In this document: positions 26,147 to 34,685 of the stretch, piece by piece
How positions within the stretch are numbered: position 1 is the stretch's first letter
How the letters are laid out: every line of letters starts with the position of its first letter
Assembly: GCA_030144965.1 (NCBI GenBank)
Contig: JAMPUU010000007.1
Span: forward strand, 186,001-250,000
Source: Nitrospira sp. BO4
Lineage (GTDB): Bacteria; Nitrospirota; Nitrospiria; Nitrospirales; Nitrospiraceae
Reading direction: 5' to 3'
DNA: 64,000 nucleotides
Translations under genes and position numbers: made by a program
Notes under the pieces: model-generated
Database searches by the model: none
Told to the model about the DNA's origin: nothing
What the model saw: only the letters and a program-made list of their open reading frames with translations

Positions 26147-26647
26147 ATGCGGCCTAATACAGTTCCTCATCGTGCACTCGCCCATCACCAACTCCCGATT
26201 CGGAGCCCACAAGACGTTCTCCGATATCTCTCCACGACCCTGTCTGGAATAGATACTGGTGCCAGTCTGGTGTTGTTCTTGGACCGACACCATGCCCCTC
26301 TCGGGCATCATTATTGGCCCACTGATGGGTTTCACCCTGTCGGGCCGTCAGTTCAACAGATCTTCGCTGAAGCTTTCCACCAACACGCTCACGCTCTTAT
26401 TATCATCCAGCGACATGCAACACAGGATCACGGCGCATTTCGTCCGAATGAGGATATCCTCGAACATGCCAGTAAGTGCGCGCTCACTGGCCAACTCTTG
26501 GACGTACAACTCATCGACTATTTGCTCGTCAACCACACCCATAACCAATCGCTGATTTTGAATTTTCACGACACCTTGTACCGCTACGCCCGCGAGTACG
26601 CAGAACGCCATGCGAATCCACTAGCCACACCCGTATGCCTAAACTAG
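26147..26647 (+). CDS. RadC/JAB-like protein, metal site degenerate
   Basis: About 166 residues. The order LVLFLDRHHAPLGHHYW, VGPSVQQIFAEAF, HALIIIQRHATQDHG, FRPNEDI and LLDVQLIDYLLVN follows the RadC (JAMM-fold) pattern. RadC normally has HNHPSGD as its metal loop; here the same place reads QRHATQD, so the first histidine and the serine are lost and zinc binding is doubtful. I chose ATG 26147 (AAGGA upstream) over ATG 26105, which has no site. Its 3' end overlaps the primase gene by 13 bases. RadC proteins are frequent in mobile elements; their function is not settled. Confidence 0.6.
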   Translation: MRPNTVPHRALAHHQLPIRSPQDVLRYLSTTLSGIDTGASLVLFLDRHHAPLGHHYWPTDGFHPVGPSVQQIFAEAFHQHAHALIIIQRHATQDHGAFRPNEDILEHASKCALTGQLLDVQLIDYLLVNHTHNQSLILNFHDTLYRYAREYAERHANPLATPVCLN

Positions 26648-27702
26648 ATCCGACCATCCTCACCCAAGCCAGACAAGTCGATTTGATCTCCTATCTGCAC
26701 GCACAGGGACATGAACCAGTCTATGTCCGGAACCACAAAGGCATGTTCCATTCCCCGCTGCGGGAAGATCGCAATCCGTCTTTCTCCATCACCTATAAAA
26801 ACGGTGCGTGGAAATGGGTGGACTTCGGCACCGGAGAGCACGGAGACGGGATGGATCTCCTGATGCAGCTCCACCAGATCGATTTTCAAGCGGCCGTCAA
26901 ACTCTTGCTCAAACTGCCCGTCACCATGACACCACAGCACTCTAACACCCGTTACATCTTGAGCCCCCGCGAAGTCCGCCGCCTGTACTTTCAGTGGAAA
27001 GATCGGATGACCCCGGAGCTTGGATTCTATATCCGGCAGTATTTTCTGGAGCGAGACCTCGCCTTTCCCGAAGAACTTGGCCTGATCTATCTTGAACGCA
27101 TCGTCAATGAAACGGGATTGACCCTGCCGTACATCGGCATCCCTTCGCCCTCGGCCCAACCGCACCTCATGACGTCACTTGAATGTCGCGCCCTCGACGA
27201 TCAAACCATCGAGAAACAATACCGGCGCCGTACCTTGGGCGATAAAGCGCTCTGGGTAGTCCGCCGACCCGCCAGTGGCATCCTCATCACGGAAAGTATT
27301 CTCGACTGCCTCGCCGGCAATCAATTATTGCAAAACCGCACCTCCCTCTGTGCCATCAATAGCATCAACAATATCGATCGACTCGTCCCCTGCATGCAGC
27401 AACTACGACCGAGCACTGTCTATCTAGCCCTCGACCACGACACGCGTTCGGCCACACCCACAAACACGCACACCAAGAAAAGAAAAAAGGACCCCGGTCC
27501 TCGCGCGCAAGAACAAGCCAAAGACCAACTTCTTGACGCCGGATTCCGTGTCGTCGAAGTCACACACCATGTCCGAGCCGGCGTCAAAGACCTTCATAAA
27601 CTACTCAAACAGAATCCCACACCTATCAGCCTCGAACAGCTCGAAACCTTCGGCATCGTTCACACGCCGGCACGCAAACAGCATCACGGTACACCCTGCT
27701 AG
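26635..27702 (+). CDS. Toprim (DnaG-type) primase, zinc-finger-like domain without cysteines
   Basis: A 355-residue primase-like protein. The N-terminal ~90 residues have the fold marks of a DnaG CHC2 zinc-binding domain (FHSPLREDRNPSFSI, WKWVDFGTGEHGDGMDLLM) but no Cys ligands. The toprim part is GILITESILDCLAG (catalytic Glu) and VYLALDHDTRSA (DxD). Basic Lys/Arg tracts follow (KKRKKDPGP). Such proteins start DNA synthesis on plasmids and phages, usually with a helicase; the SNF2-like helicase follows. The start overlaps the previous gene. It is shorter than DnaG (~600) and lacks a DnaB-interaction domain, so a lone or SF2-linked primase is likelier than host DnaG. Confidence 0.75.
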   Translation: MPKLDPTILTQARQVDLISYLHAQGHEPVYVRNHKGMFHSPLREDRNPSFSITYKNGAWKWVDFGTGEHGDGMDLLMQLHQIDFQAAVKLLLKLPVTMTPQHSNTRYILSPREVRRLYFQWKDRMTPELGFYIRQYFLERDLAFPEELGLIYLERIVNETGLTLPYIGIPSPSAQPHLMTSLECRALDDQTIEKQYRRRTLGDKALWVVRRPASGILITESILDCLAGNQLLQNRTSLCAINSINNIDRLVPCMQQLRPSTVYLALDHDTRSATPTNTHTKKRKKDPGPRAQEQAKDQLLDAGFRVVEVTHHVRAGVKDLHKLLKQNPTPISLEQLETFGIVHTPARKQHHGTPC

Positions 27703-27862
27703 TCCTCCATCTGTCCCCCATCACGACAGCGCAGATAAAACATCCGTGTGAGCTTAGCCGCCACGCTTCTCCATCCATCCCGCGCGGCATCTAACTAACC
27801 TCCGTACGCACGTGCCCTGGTCTGAACCAAATCCCCACATTCTGCTATCACATGGAGGCTGT

Positions 27863-29986
27863 GTGCCCGTCATCGAACAACAGGTACCAATCCAGGAGTT
27901 TCTGGAACAGTTCTCAGACTCACTCTGCACCACCACCGCCAATCAGCTCACCCCGCACTTCACGCCAGACGTCCTACACGCAGCCCAACCGACCTTCCGG
28001 CGATTCGGCGAGCCCTTACTGCCGGCCCAGGGAAACATCGCTGCCGCCCTGGCCCACGCGTTTAGCTATGCCACCAGTGCCATTTGCTCAGCAGAAATGA
28101 GCACCGGAAAAACACGCATCGCCGGAGCCGTGAGCGCACTCCTCCGTTCCCGCCGCACCCTTATCCTGTGTCCTCCCCATTTAGTCGGCAAATGGAAAAA
28201 AGAATTAGAAACCCTGCTCCCGAACGTCCATGCTTGCATCCTGCGTTCCATAACGGATCTCGACGCCTTTGCCAGGCTTCCCCTCACCCCCACATGGCCA
28301 CTCGTCGCCATTCTCAGTCGAGAGCGTGCCAAGTTGAGTTATGCCAGACGCCACGCCTTGGTCGAGAAACTTCGTCGGCTGAACGGGGAAATCTACACGC
28401 AATACATGTGTCCACACTGCGGAGAACGACTTCTTACAAAAGACGAACTGCCCGTGACTCCGCGCAATCTCCAGCCCGGCCAGCAGTGCCAGCACTGTCA
28501 CAGTCCGTTATGGACCTACGATTCGGACGGACCACGCCGCTACGCACTCGCCGACTATATCGGAAAGCAGCATCCGCGGCTGTTTGATTGTTTAGTCTGC
28601 GACGAGGTGCAAGAGGCCAAGAGTAGAGGGAGCGCACAAGCCCTCGCCTTTGCCCTCCTCATTGGAAAATGTCGCCGTACCCTCGCCTTGACCGGCACCC
28701 TCTCCTCTGGCAAGTCGACCTCGCTGTTCCATATTTTGTGGCGCATGAACCCCGCCATCCGCGCGAGCTTCAAGATCACCGACGAAGCCCGGTGGGTCGA
28801 TCTCTACGGCACCTGGGAAACACGCACCACCGACATCGATACCCAAAAGGTCTTATTAACCGGTAAAGAATCGAAACGACGCGTCCATGTGACCGTCCGC
28901 GAACGGCCAGGGATCTCGCCGCATCTCATTCCCCATCTCGTCGGCAACACCGCTTTCTTTCAATTACGCGACCTTGGCATGTCCTTGCCGCCCTACCGTG
29001 AACAGGTCCATGAATGTCAGATGAGTCCAGAGCTCCTCACCCACTACGACAAACTCAAAGCCGCCGCGCGCGAACTGATTCCACGAGGACGGAGAACCCG
29101 AGACGGGCATCTCGTCAGCTGCACCATTCAAGCCCTGCTCGCCTATCCAGATCGCGCCTGGCAAGGCGAAACCATCACCGATAATCAAGGCGTCGTTCGA
29201 TTCGCCCTGGATCCTCTCGACCCGGATCAGCTCCTCCCCAAAGAACAAGCACTCGTCAATCTCGTGACCGCCCAACACGAGCGGGGACGGAGAGTCCTCA
29301 TTTACTGCACTCACACACAAACCCGTGACATCACCAAACGGCTTGAAGGAATACTGACTCGCGCCGGCTTGCGAACCACCATACTTCCCGCCTCCGTCAA
29401 ACCCGACAAACGGATGGACTGGATCGATCAGCGGACTCAGCAAGGTCTGGACGCTCTGATTTGCAACGCGAAAAGCGTGCAGACCGGACTCGACCTGATC
29501 GACTACCCGACGATTGCTTGGTATGAAAATGAGTACTCCACCTACGTCGTCCGGCAAGCCTCCCGACGATCCTGGCGGATACCCCAAAAACTCCCTGTAG
29601 AACTCTACTTCTTCCTCTACAAACACACCGTGCAAGAACATGCTTGGGCCTTAGTCGCTGCCGGCATCAATGCCAGCCTCCAAACCGAAGGAGACGTGAG
29701 TGCCGAAGGCCTCAATGAGTATCAACAACCTGAGGACATGATGACCCAACTGGTCAGTCAAGTCCTCGATCGCAACACCTCCGTGTTGAGCGCCGAAACG
29801 ATGTTCGCGCAACTAGCGGCGACCTATCAACGCACCGCGCCAGAACCCGTACTCGAGACCACTCCCAACGAGCAACCGTACGAACCAGCTCCGGCGCCGA
29901 TCCCACTCACCATCGGGATACGTCCGCGCACCACATTCACACAGACCCACGAATCCACCACACAACTCACACTCTTTGCGGCCTAA
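27863..29986 (+). CDS. SNF2-like SF2 helicase with zinc-ribbon insertion
   Basis: A 707-residue SF2 ATPase. Walker A is AEMSTGKT, motif Ia LILCPPHLV, Walker B DEVQEAKS, motif III ALTGTLSSG, and the C-terminal half carries VLIYCTHTQ, GLDALICN and QASRRSWRIPQ, close to the SNF2/DEAD-like motif VI QAxGRxxRxGQ. A zinc ribbon is inserted in lobe 1: CPHCG and CQHCH ~35 residues apart. The best start is GTG 27863 with GGAGG six bases upstream; a longer frame from GTG 27812 has no site. Phages and plasmids use such enzymes for replication or to remodel DNA-protein complexes. It follows the primase gene in the same direction. Confidence 0.82.
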   Translation: MPVIEQQVPIQEFLEQFSDSLCTTTANQLTPHFTPDVLHAAQPTFRRFGEPLLPAQGNIAAALAHAFSYATSAICSAEMSTGKTRIAGAVSALLRSRRTLILCPPHLVGKWKKELETLLPNVHACILRSITDLDAFARLPLTPTWPLVAILSRERAKLSYARRHALVEKLRRLNGEIYTQYMCPHCGERLLTKDELPVTPRNLQPGQQCQHCHSPLWTYDSDGPRRYALADYIGKQHPRLFDCLVCDEVQEAKSRGSAQALAFALLIGKCRRTLALTGTLSSGKSTSLFHILWRMNPAIRASFKITDEARWVDLYGTWETRTTDIDTQKVLLTGKESKRRVHVTVRERPGISPHLIPHLVGNTAFFQLRDLGMSLPPYREQVHECQMSPELLTHYDKLKAAARELIPRGRRTRDGHLVSCTIQALLAYPDRAWQGETITDNQGVVRFALDPLDPDQLLPKEQALVNLVTAQHERGRRVLIYCTHTQTRDITKRLEGILTRAGLRTTILPASVKPDKRMDWIDQRTQQGLDALICNAKSVQTGLDLIDYPTIAWYENEYSTYVVRQASRRSWRIPQKLPVELYFFLYKHTVQEHAWALVAAGINASLQTEGDVSAEGLNEYQQPEDMMTQLVSQVLDRNTSVLSAETMFAQLAATYQRTAPEPVLETTPNEQPYEPAPAPIPLTIGIRPRTTFTQTHESTTQLTLFAA

Positions 29987-29988
29987 CA

Positions 29989-30606
29989 ATGCACACAGTC
30001 ACAGAACCTACGCTCGACCAACTCCGCATCCTAAAGACCGACGGCTACGACGCCGTCGTCGAAGCCTACGCGATTCACCCCACAACAAGGGAGATCTGTC
30101 TACTCTCCCTTGTCGGCGAACCGGATGCCATCAAAGCCTTAAAAGCGAGCATGAGTATTGGCCTCCGCTTTTCCATCACCGGCATCTCTTCTTGCACTTG
30201 GCCCAAAGAGGCCACCACCTTTTTTGCCATGACACAAAAACGGCTCCCTTCCGGCGCCCAGGCTGTGCTCTGGCTCCCACACCATGGCACCTCCGTCGGC
30301 GTACAACATGACACCCGCGCCTTCATTATTGATCGCACCCCACATCAGACTGAGATGCCGCCAAACTTCGTCTATGTGCTCGATCGCGTCCTCGCCTGTC
30401 CGATCAGGCCCGAATGGGGCCCACAGCTCTGGGAGACCGCCATCACACGCAAATGGGTCTCCGCACTGAAAACCTATAACTGCACCGTCTGGGAATTCAC
30501 TCCAAAGGCCGACGACATCATCGCCTGGATCCAGGAACGGCTCCGCACCCGTCAACTGACTATCCCCGAACCCCCGTCGCCAGCCGCAACAGAAAGACAA
30601 TTATGA
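29989..30606 (+). CDS. Hypothetical protein
   Basis: A 205-residue protein with no motif I can name. It appears beta-rich in the first ~130 residues (LRFSITGISSCTWP, AVLWLPHHGTSVGV, RAFIIDR) with a Trp-rich C-terminal part (WVSALKTYNCTVWEF, IIAWIQERL). It begins just after the helicase stop, and its TGA overlaps the next ATG (ATGA), so it is translated with the downstream methyltransferase and may be its partner. Confidence 0.6.
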   Translation: MHTVTEPTLDQLRILKTDGYDAVVEAYAIHPTTREICLLSLVGEPDAIKALKASMSIGLRFSITGISSCTWPKEATTFFAMTQKRLPSGAQAVLWLPHHGTSVGVQHDTRAFIIDRTPHQTEMPPNFVYVLDRVLACPIRPEWGPQLWETAITRKWVSALKTYNCTVWEFTPKADDIIAWIQERLRTRQLTIPEPPSPAATERQL

Positions 30607-31667
30607 GACCAGCAGCCCGCGCAAAATCCGGCTACTACCCGACCCCACCCCGTATCCTGGACGCCCTCTCTCATCTGATCACAAACCCACACCACAGACC
30701 AGGACGACTACTCGATCCCTGCGGAGGAGACGGGTTCGCCGGTGGATTCCTGAAGCGCCACCTCCAGACGGTCGACGCCTATGCGATTGAACTCGATAAA
30801 CAACGCGCCGCCCAATGTCGAATGCACTGCACCAAGGTGCTGCGATCAGACGCCACCGTCTCCCAGGTACAGCGAGACGCCTTTTCTGTCCTCTTTCTGA
30901 ATCCCCCCTACGACACAATGCGCAACGGCGAACGAGCCGAATATCTGTGGCTCAAGAAGTGGACCCCGATGCTTCAGCCTCAGGGCATCGGCATCTACAT
31001 TATTCCGGAGCATCAATATTCAGAACGCGTGCTGGAATATCTCTCGACCTACTATCGAGACGTCTCCCTCTATCGATTTCCTGACCCAGAATATGACCGG
31101 TTTCAACAAACCGTCTTCATCGGTGCGCGAGTCCGAACCCCGAATCCTTCACAAACCGTGCGCAATTACCTCTGGCGCCTACTACGCGCCCACTCACTCC
31201 CCGTGCTGGGCGACAGCACCCCCGCGCACACCTATACACTCCCTCCCCTGGTCCTCCAAGGCGACATCCAATTTGACAGCAACTGGATTGATCCGCTCGA
31301 CATGTATCAGTCCGCACATACGGAAGGGCTGTGGCAAGACCGCTATACTCAGGACCTCTTAACCTTTCATCACACGAAACCCGTCCATCCCTTGCTACCT
31401 CTCCGCATCGGGCATCTCACCCGCTTGATTATTTCAGGACTGTTCAACAACCAAACCATCTTACAGAACGGCCGGCACTGGATCATTAAAGGGCGCGGGC
31501 GAAAACACACCAAAGAACTCGCACCCATCACAGAAACCCTCCACACCAAAGACGGACCGGAAGAACGGATCCACTACCGGACAATGGAACAGTACATCCC
31601 GGAAATCCGTGCCTGGGACCTCACCGAAGGTGAGCAGTTCGGAAGTTACATCATCGTCAACTGTTAA
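30603..31667 (+). CDS. DNA N6-adenine methyltransferase-like protein (DUF6094 type)
   Basis: A 354-residue Rossmann-fold methyltransferase. SAM-binding motif I is DPCGGDGFAGG, the acidic motif II AIELDK, and catalytic motif IV NPPY (FLNPPYD). The YPTPPRILDAL start and the IPEHQYSERVLEYL segment match DUF6094, a family of DNA methyltransferase-like proteins from plasmids and phages. Both the SAM site and NPPY are intact, so it should be active, probably on adenine, as an orphan with no restriction partner nearby. It is in the same operon as dnaN (10-base gap). Confidence 0.75.
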   Translation: MRPAARAKSGYYPTPPRILDALSHLITNPHHRPGRLLDPCGGDGFAGGFLKRHLQTVDAYAIELDKQRAAQCRMHCTKVLRSDATVSQVQRDAFSVLFLNPPYDTMRNGERAEYLWLKKWTPMLQPQGIGIYIIPEHQYSERVLEYLSTYYRDVSLYRFPDPEYDRFQQTVFIGARVRTPNPSQTVRNYLWRLLRAHSLPVLGDSTPAHTYTLPPLVLQGDIQFDSNWIDPLDMYQSAHTEGLWQDRYTQDLLTFHHTKPVHPLLPLRIGHLTRLIISGLFNNQTILQNGRHWIIKGRGRKHTKELAPITETLHTKDGPEERIHYRTMEQYIPEIRAWDLTEGEQFGSYIIVNC

Positions 31668-31677
31668 GGAGACACTC

Positions 31678-32799
31678 ATGAAACTCACCTTTGATCGCAA
31701 CGAACTCCTTCAGACTTTGAAGATGATGCACAGTTTGCTTGATAAAAGTCCGAAACTGCCCATTCTCAAACATATCCTCGTGACCACCACGGCCAGTCAC
31801 ATCACTTTAGCCGCCACAGACCTTGAACTGGGCCTGCAACGCCACATGGCCATCCCCTGTCCTGAATCATGCTCCTTCGTCGTACCCGCCGATCCGGTCT
31901 TGGAATTCATTCGTGAATTACACGCGCCCACGGTCCAATGGACTGTCGACGCCACGCACAACATGACCATCAGCGCCGGGAAAACCAAAGCCAAATTCAA
32001 GGGCCTCAATGCCCAGGACTATCCGGCCCTGCCCGCCATCCCTGCCCCCCTCCTCTTCAGCCTGCCCATCGGCGATCTGCAAGACCTCTTGAACGAAACA
32101 CTCCCAGCCGTAGGAGAACAAACGGAGCGGTATATCCTCAACGCCATTCGATTTCAAATGATCGACGGAGCCACACCTAGTCTTCAGGCCGTCGGAACAG
32201 ACGGCAAACGTCTGGTCCTCACCAGCCGGACCACCGGCGTCTGGCTAACAAAAGACCACAAAACCAAGACCATGTTGGTTCCGAAAAAGATCGGGAAAGT
32301 GCTCAAAACACTCCTCGCCAATGTCGACGACACCCACATCGGGATTGGACTTTCCGCCAACCTCGCGGGATTTAAACTCGGAGCCACCATGCTCACCAGC
32401 CGGCTCATGGAAGGGCAATACCCCAAACATGAAGGCGTCATCCCACAGAAAACGAACGCCCTCTTCACCTTACCCAAGCTCAACCTCGAAGATCCCTTAC
32501 GGCGGGTCTCCGTGATTAGCGGACGGGATGCCAAACCCATCCAAGTTAAAATACGGCCGACGGAAATCCTCCTCCAAGCCGTCAACGTCGATATGGGTGA
32601 GGCCACGGAAAGTATCGAGATCACCAGTACCCGGGACGAGCTGGTGACAGGATTCAATACACACTATTTGCTCGATGCCCTCGCCAGCATGCCGGGCGAA
32701 CACTGTCAGGTCTATATGGACTCACCCCTCGCCCCATGCCTGCTTACAACCCCGGAACGACCCGAATGGCACCATATCGTCATGCCATTAAAAGTCTAA
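31678..32799 (+). CDS. dnaN: DNA polymerase III beta sliding clamp (plasmid copy)
   Basis: A 373-residue clamp, the normal length (~366). The three-domain pattern is clear: FDRNELLQTLKMM ... LPILKHIL at the start, AATDLELGLQ, MTISAGKTKAKFKG, then LQAVGTDGKRLVL in domain 2, and the final FNTHYLLDALAS ... MPLKV. The C-terminal hydrophobic pocket end is kept. A ring clamp holds polymerases and repair factors on DNA. On a plasmid it may serve a dedicated replication system together with the primase, helicases and UmuC-type polymerase seen here. AAGGAGACACTC precedes ATG 31678; an in-frame ATG at 31609 lies inside the previous gene. Confidence 0.95.
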   Translation: MKLTFDRNELLQTLKMMHSLLDKSPKLPILKHILVTTTASHITLAATDLELGLQRHMAIPCPESCSFVVPADPVLEFIRELHAPTVQWTVDATHNMTISAGKTKAKFKGLNAQDYPALPAIPAPLLFSLPIGDLQDLLNETLPAVGEQTERYILNAIRFQMIDGATPSLQAVGTDGKRLVLTSRTTGVWLTKDHKTKTMLVPKKIGKVLKTLLANVDDTHIGIGLSANLAGFKLGATMLTSRLMEGQYPKHEGVIPQKTNALFTLPKLNLEDPLRRVSVISGRDAKPIQVKIRPTEILLQAVNVDMGEATESIEITSTRDELVTGFNTHYLLDALASMPGEHCQVYMDSPLAPCLLTTPERPEWHHIVMPLKV

Positions 32800-32932
32800 C
32801 GCTCTGAGACTTAACTCCACTCCGGATCACAAGAAACGTCGGACTGAGCAACAGATGATGATACAACGCAAATACTAATACCAATCCATCACACCTCATC
32901 ATCCCCCAACTTCGCCCTCGTGGCCGAACGTA

Positions 32933-32965
32933 ATAGTCTTCAGACTATGACCATTAAGCGGTCAT
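32933..32965. promoter_or_regulatory. Two adjoining inverted repeats upstream of traT
   Basis: ATAGTC ttca GACTAT (32933-32948) is followed, sharing AT, by ATGACC aattaagc-type loop GGTCAT (32947-32965). They lie 27 bases before traT in a 192-base non-coding gap after dnaN. They could be a terminator of the dnaN operon or operator sites for traT; there is no T run, so the latter is at least as likely. Confidence 0.4.
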
Positions 32966-32991
32966 GATTCTCATTAACCAGAGGAGTTTCC

Positions 32992-33774
32992 ATGTCACGT
33001 CTACTCACCATCCCAATCCTGGCCCTGCTGTTACTCACCACAGCCTGCGCCAATCACATGACCGTTAACCGCATTAGCCAGGCTAAAAGCAGCACCACCA
33101 TCTTCCTCAGACCGACCAATGAGAAAACGATCTTTCTGGAAGCGCGCAATACATCGGATAACCCCAATGCCACATTGAGCGATCTCCCAGCTCGCTTGAC
33201 GGAAAAAGGATATACACTTCTCCAAGATCCTGACAAAGCACACTTCATCGTCCAAGTCACAACCGTCTTTGCCGCAAAAGCCAAACCCGGAAGCACATTG
33301 GATAGCCTGGTGGCTGGAGGATTTGGAGGAGCGATGGGAGGAGCAATAGGCACCGCCGCCACATTAGGAAGCGGAAAAGGCTTTGGATGGATTCCAGGCG
33401 GCGCAGCCATCGGAGCCGCCGCCGGATTTATTGGCAGCAAAGTAACGGAAGACGACCAACTCAGCATTGTCGCCGATTGTCAGATTATCGAAAAAACGAA
33501 AGAGATGGTTGAGCAAGTCGTAAGTTCACAAACCACGCCAGGAGGAGGGCTTCCGGCGCCGAACAACAGCCTCGTCTCACTCTTTGGCGGACAATCACTC
33601 AGCACCCCGAACGCTGGGCAAACCACTGAAACCACCCAGGAAGTCCATCGTGGGAACGAGCGGATACACAAAAGCCGCTACGCATCGATGGCCCAGGAAA
33701 TGTGGATGGATCAAAATGCCGCAACTGCAGACCTCGTCAAGCGACTGACTGACAGTATCGCCGGACTCTTTTAG
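32992..33774 (+). CDS. traT: TraT-like complement-resistance / surface-exclusion lipoprotein
   Basis: A 260-residue lipoprotein. The lipobox LTTAC at ~15-19 sets the lipid-modified Cys. The mature part follows TraT of F-type plasmids: a SSTTIFLRPTNEKTIFLEAR segment, GYTLLQDPDKAHF, a long Gly/Ala-rich hydrophobic region (AGGFGGAMGGAIGTAATLG ... GGAAIGAAAGFIGSK), VADCQIIEKT and a C-terminal LVKRLTDSIAGLF. TraT sits on the outer membrane and blocks re-entry of related plasmids and complement attack. No tra operon is adjacent. GAGGAG lies upstream of ATG. A hairpin follows the stop. Confidence 0.88.
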   Translation: MSRLLTIPILALLLLTTACANHMTVNRISQAKSSTTIFLRPTNEKTIFLEARNTSDNPNATLSDLPARLTEKGYTLLQDPDKAHFIVQVTTVFAAKAKPGSTLDSLVAGGFGGAMGGAIGTAATLGSGKGFGWIPGGAAIGAAAGFIGSKVTEDDQLSIVADCQIIEKTKEMVEQVVSSQTTPGGGLPAPNNSLVSLFGGQSLSTPNAGQTTETTQEVHRGNERIHKSRYASMAQEMWMDQNAATADLVKRLTDSIAGLF

Positions 33775-33784
33775 TTCCACCAAC

Positions 33785-33811
33785 GGCTGGGAGGCCCATC
33801 GCTTCCCAGCC
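33785..33811 (+). terminator. Hairpin terminator after traT
   Basis: An 8-base perfect stem GGCTGGGA / TCCCAGCC with an 11-base loop starts 10 bases after the traT stop. It lacks a T tail. It would separate traT from the small gene starting at 33825. Confidence 0.6.
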
Positions 33812-33824
33812 CACCACCACCTCT

Positions 33825-34046
33825 GTGCCACCACGATTTACGATCGGGCAATCCATTCTCTGGATCGCCCGCCAAACCCGACGCGGAGAAACACAATATT
33901 CCGTTCCGGGACATGTACTCAAAATCACCCCCAAACGCATTGCCATTCAAATCCTCCAACGCAATGCCGTGTCCTGTATCCGCTATGTCACGGCGAAACG
34001 ACTCCAGGCTGCTATCGATGCCCCTCCTCCGGCTAGACATCCGTAA
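33825..34046 (+). CDS. Small SH3-like hypothetical protein
   Basis: A 73-residue protein starting at GTG with no clear ribosome site. The pattern FTIGQSILWIARQTRR, VPGHVLKITPKRIAIQIL, VRYVT-like CIRYVTAKRLQ recalls small plasmid-borne proteins of the form 'GDRVLW ... VPAEVVKIGPKRVRI ... RYVKP' with an SH3-like barrel. I name this by pattern only. It overlaps the 3' end of the convergent response regulator gene by 14 bases. Confidence 0.45.
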   Translation: MPPRFTIGQSILWIARQTRRGETQYSVPGHVLKITPKRIAIQILQRNAVSCIRYVTAKRLQAAIDAPPPARHP

Positions 34047-34677
34047 GTCCTTCCGTAATTGCCAACTTCACCAGATCCGCCGTCGTTTCACACCCAAAGT
34101 TTCGTTTAATCCGATCACGGTGATACCGGGAGGTCGCCGCCGTAAGATTCAAGATCGCCCCAATTTCTTTATCGCTCTTCCCTTCACCAATCAGTTGCAG
34201 CACCTCTCGCTCACGCTGCGTCAATACTGGTCGTCCCAGATATTGCTGCGGTTCATGAATGGCTTGAGACGATTCTTCCATCACTGATCCAGTCAGATCT
34301 GAGCTTAAATACGTTCCACCGCTCAACACCACTCCAATCGCTCGCTCAAATTCTTCCATCGTCACACTCTTCGTAATATAGCCTTTTGCTCCAAGATAAA
34401 ATGCACGCGTCACGCGAGCCGGATCATCATACATCGACATGACAATACATCGAACAGATGGCGCCACTTCTCGTACTGCCGCGATCGCCTCTAACCCATT
34501 CATCAACGGCATATTAATATCCACGATCGCCAAATCGACCACGTGCGACTTCATAAAGGACACTAACTCGTGACCATTGACGACCACGCCCACAATCACA
34601 TGACCTAATCGCTCAAGAATCCGGCGCTGCCCCTCGATAAGGACCTGATGATCGTCACATAACACCACGTTCGCCAT
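34033..34677 (-). CDS. NarL/FixJ-type response regulator
   Basis: A ~214-residue two-component regulator. Receiver: acidic pair CDD near the start, phospho-acceptor Asp in LAIVDINMPLMNG, MSMYDD and the conserved Lys in YITKS. Output: a LuxR-type HTH at ~145-210 with TQREREVLQLIGEGKSDKEI and DRIKRNFGC. It probably pairs with the kinase encoded immediately upstream. I chose ATG 34677, which places Met right before NVVLCDD; a GTG at 34689 overlaps the kinase stop. The 3' end overlaps the small plus-strand gene. Confidence 0.92.
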   Translation of the reverse strand: MANVVLCDDHQVLIEGQRRILERLGHVIVGVVVNGHELVSFMKSHVVDLAIVDINMPLMNGLEAIAAVREVAPSVRCIVMSMYDDPARVTRAFYLGAKGYITKSVTMEEFERAIGVVLSGGTYLSSDLTGSVMEESSQAIHEPQQYLGRPVLTQREREVLQLIGEGKSDKEIGAILNLTAATSRYHRDRIKRNFGCETTADLVKLAITEGLTDV

Positions 34678-34685
34678 GCGATCTC

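Noticed and set aside
28964..29641. Minus-strand frame of 225 codons
   Set aside because: Antisense to the SNF2-like helicase, no motif, no ribosome site.
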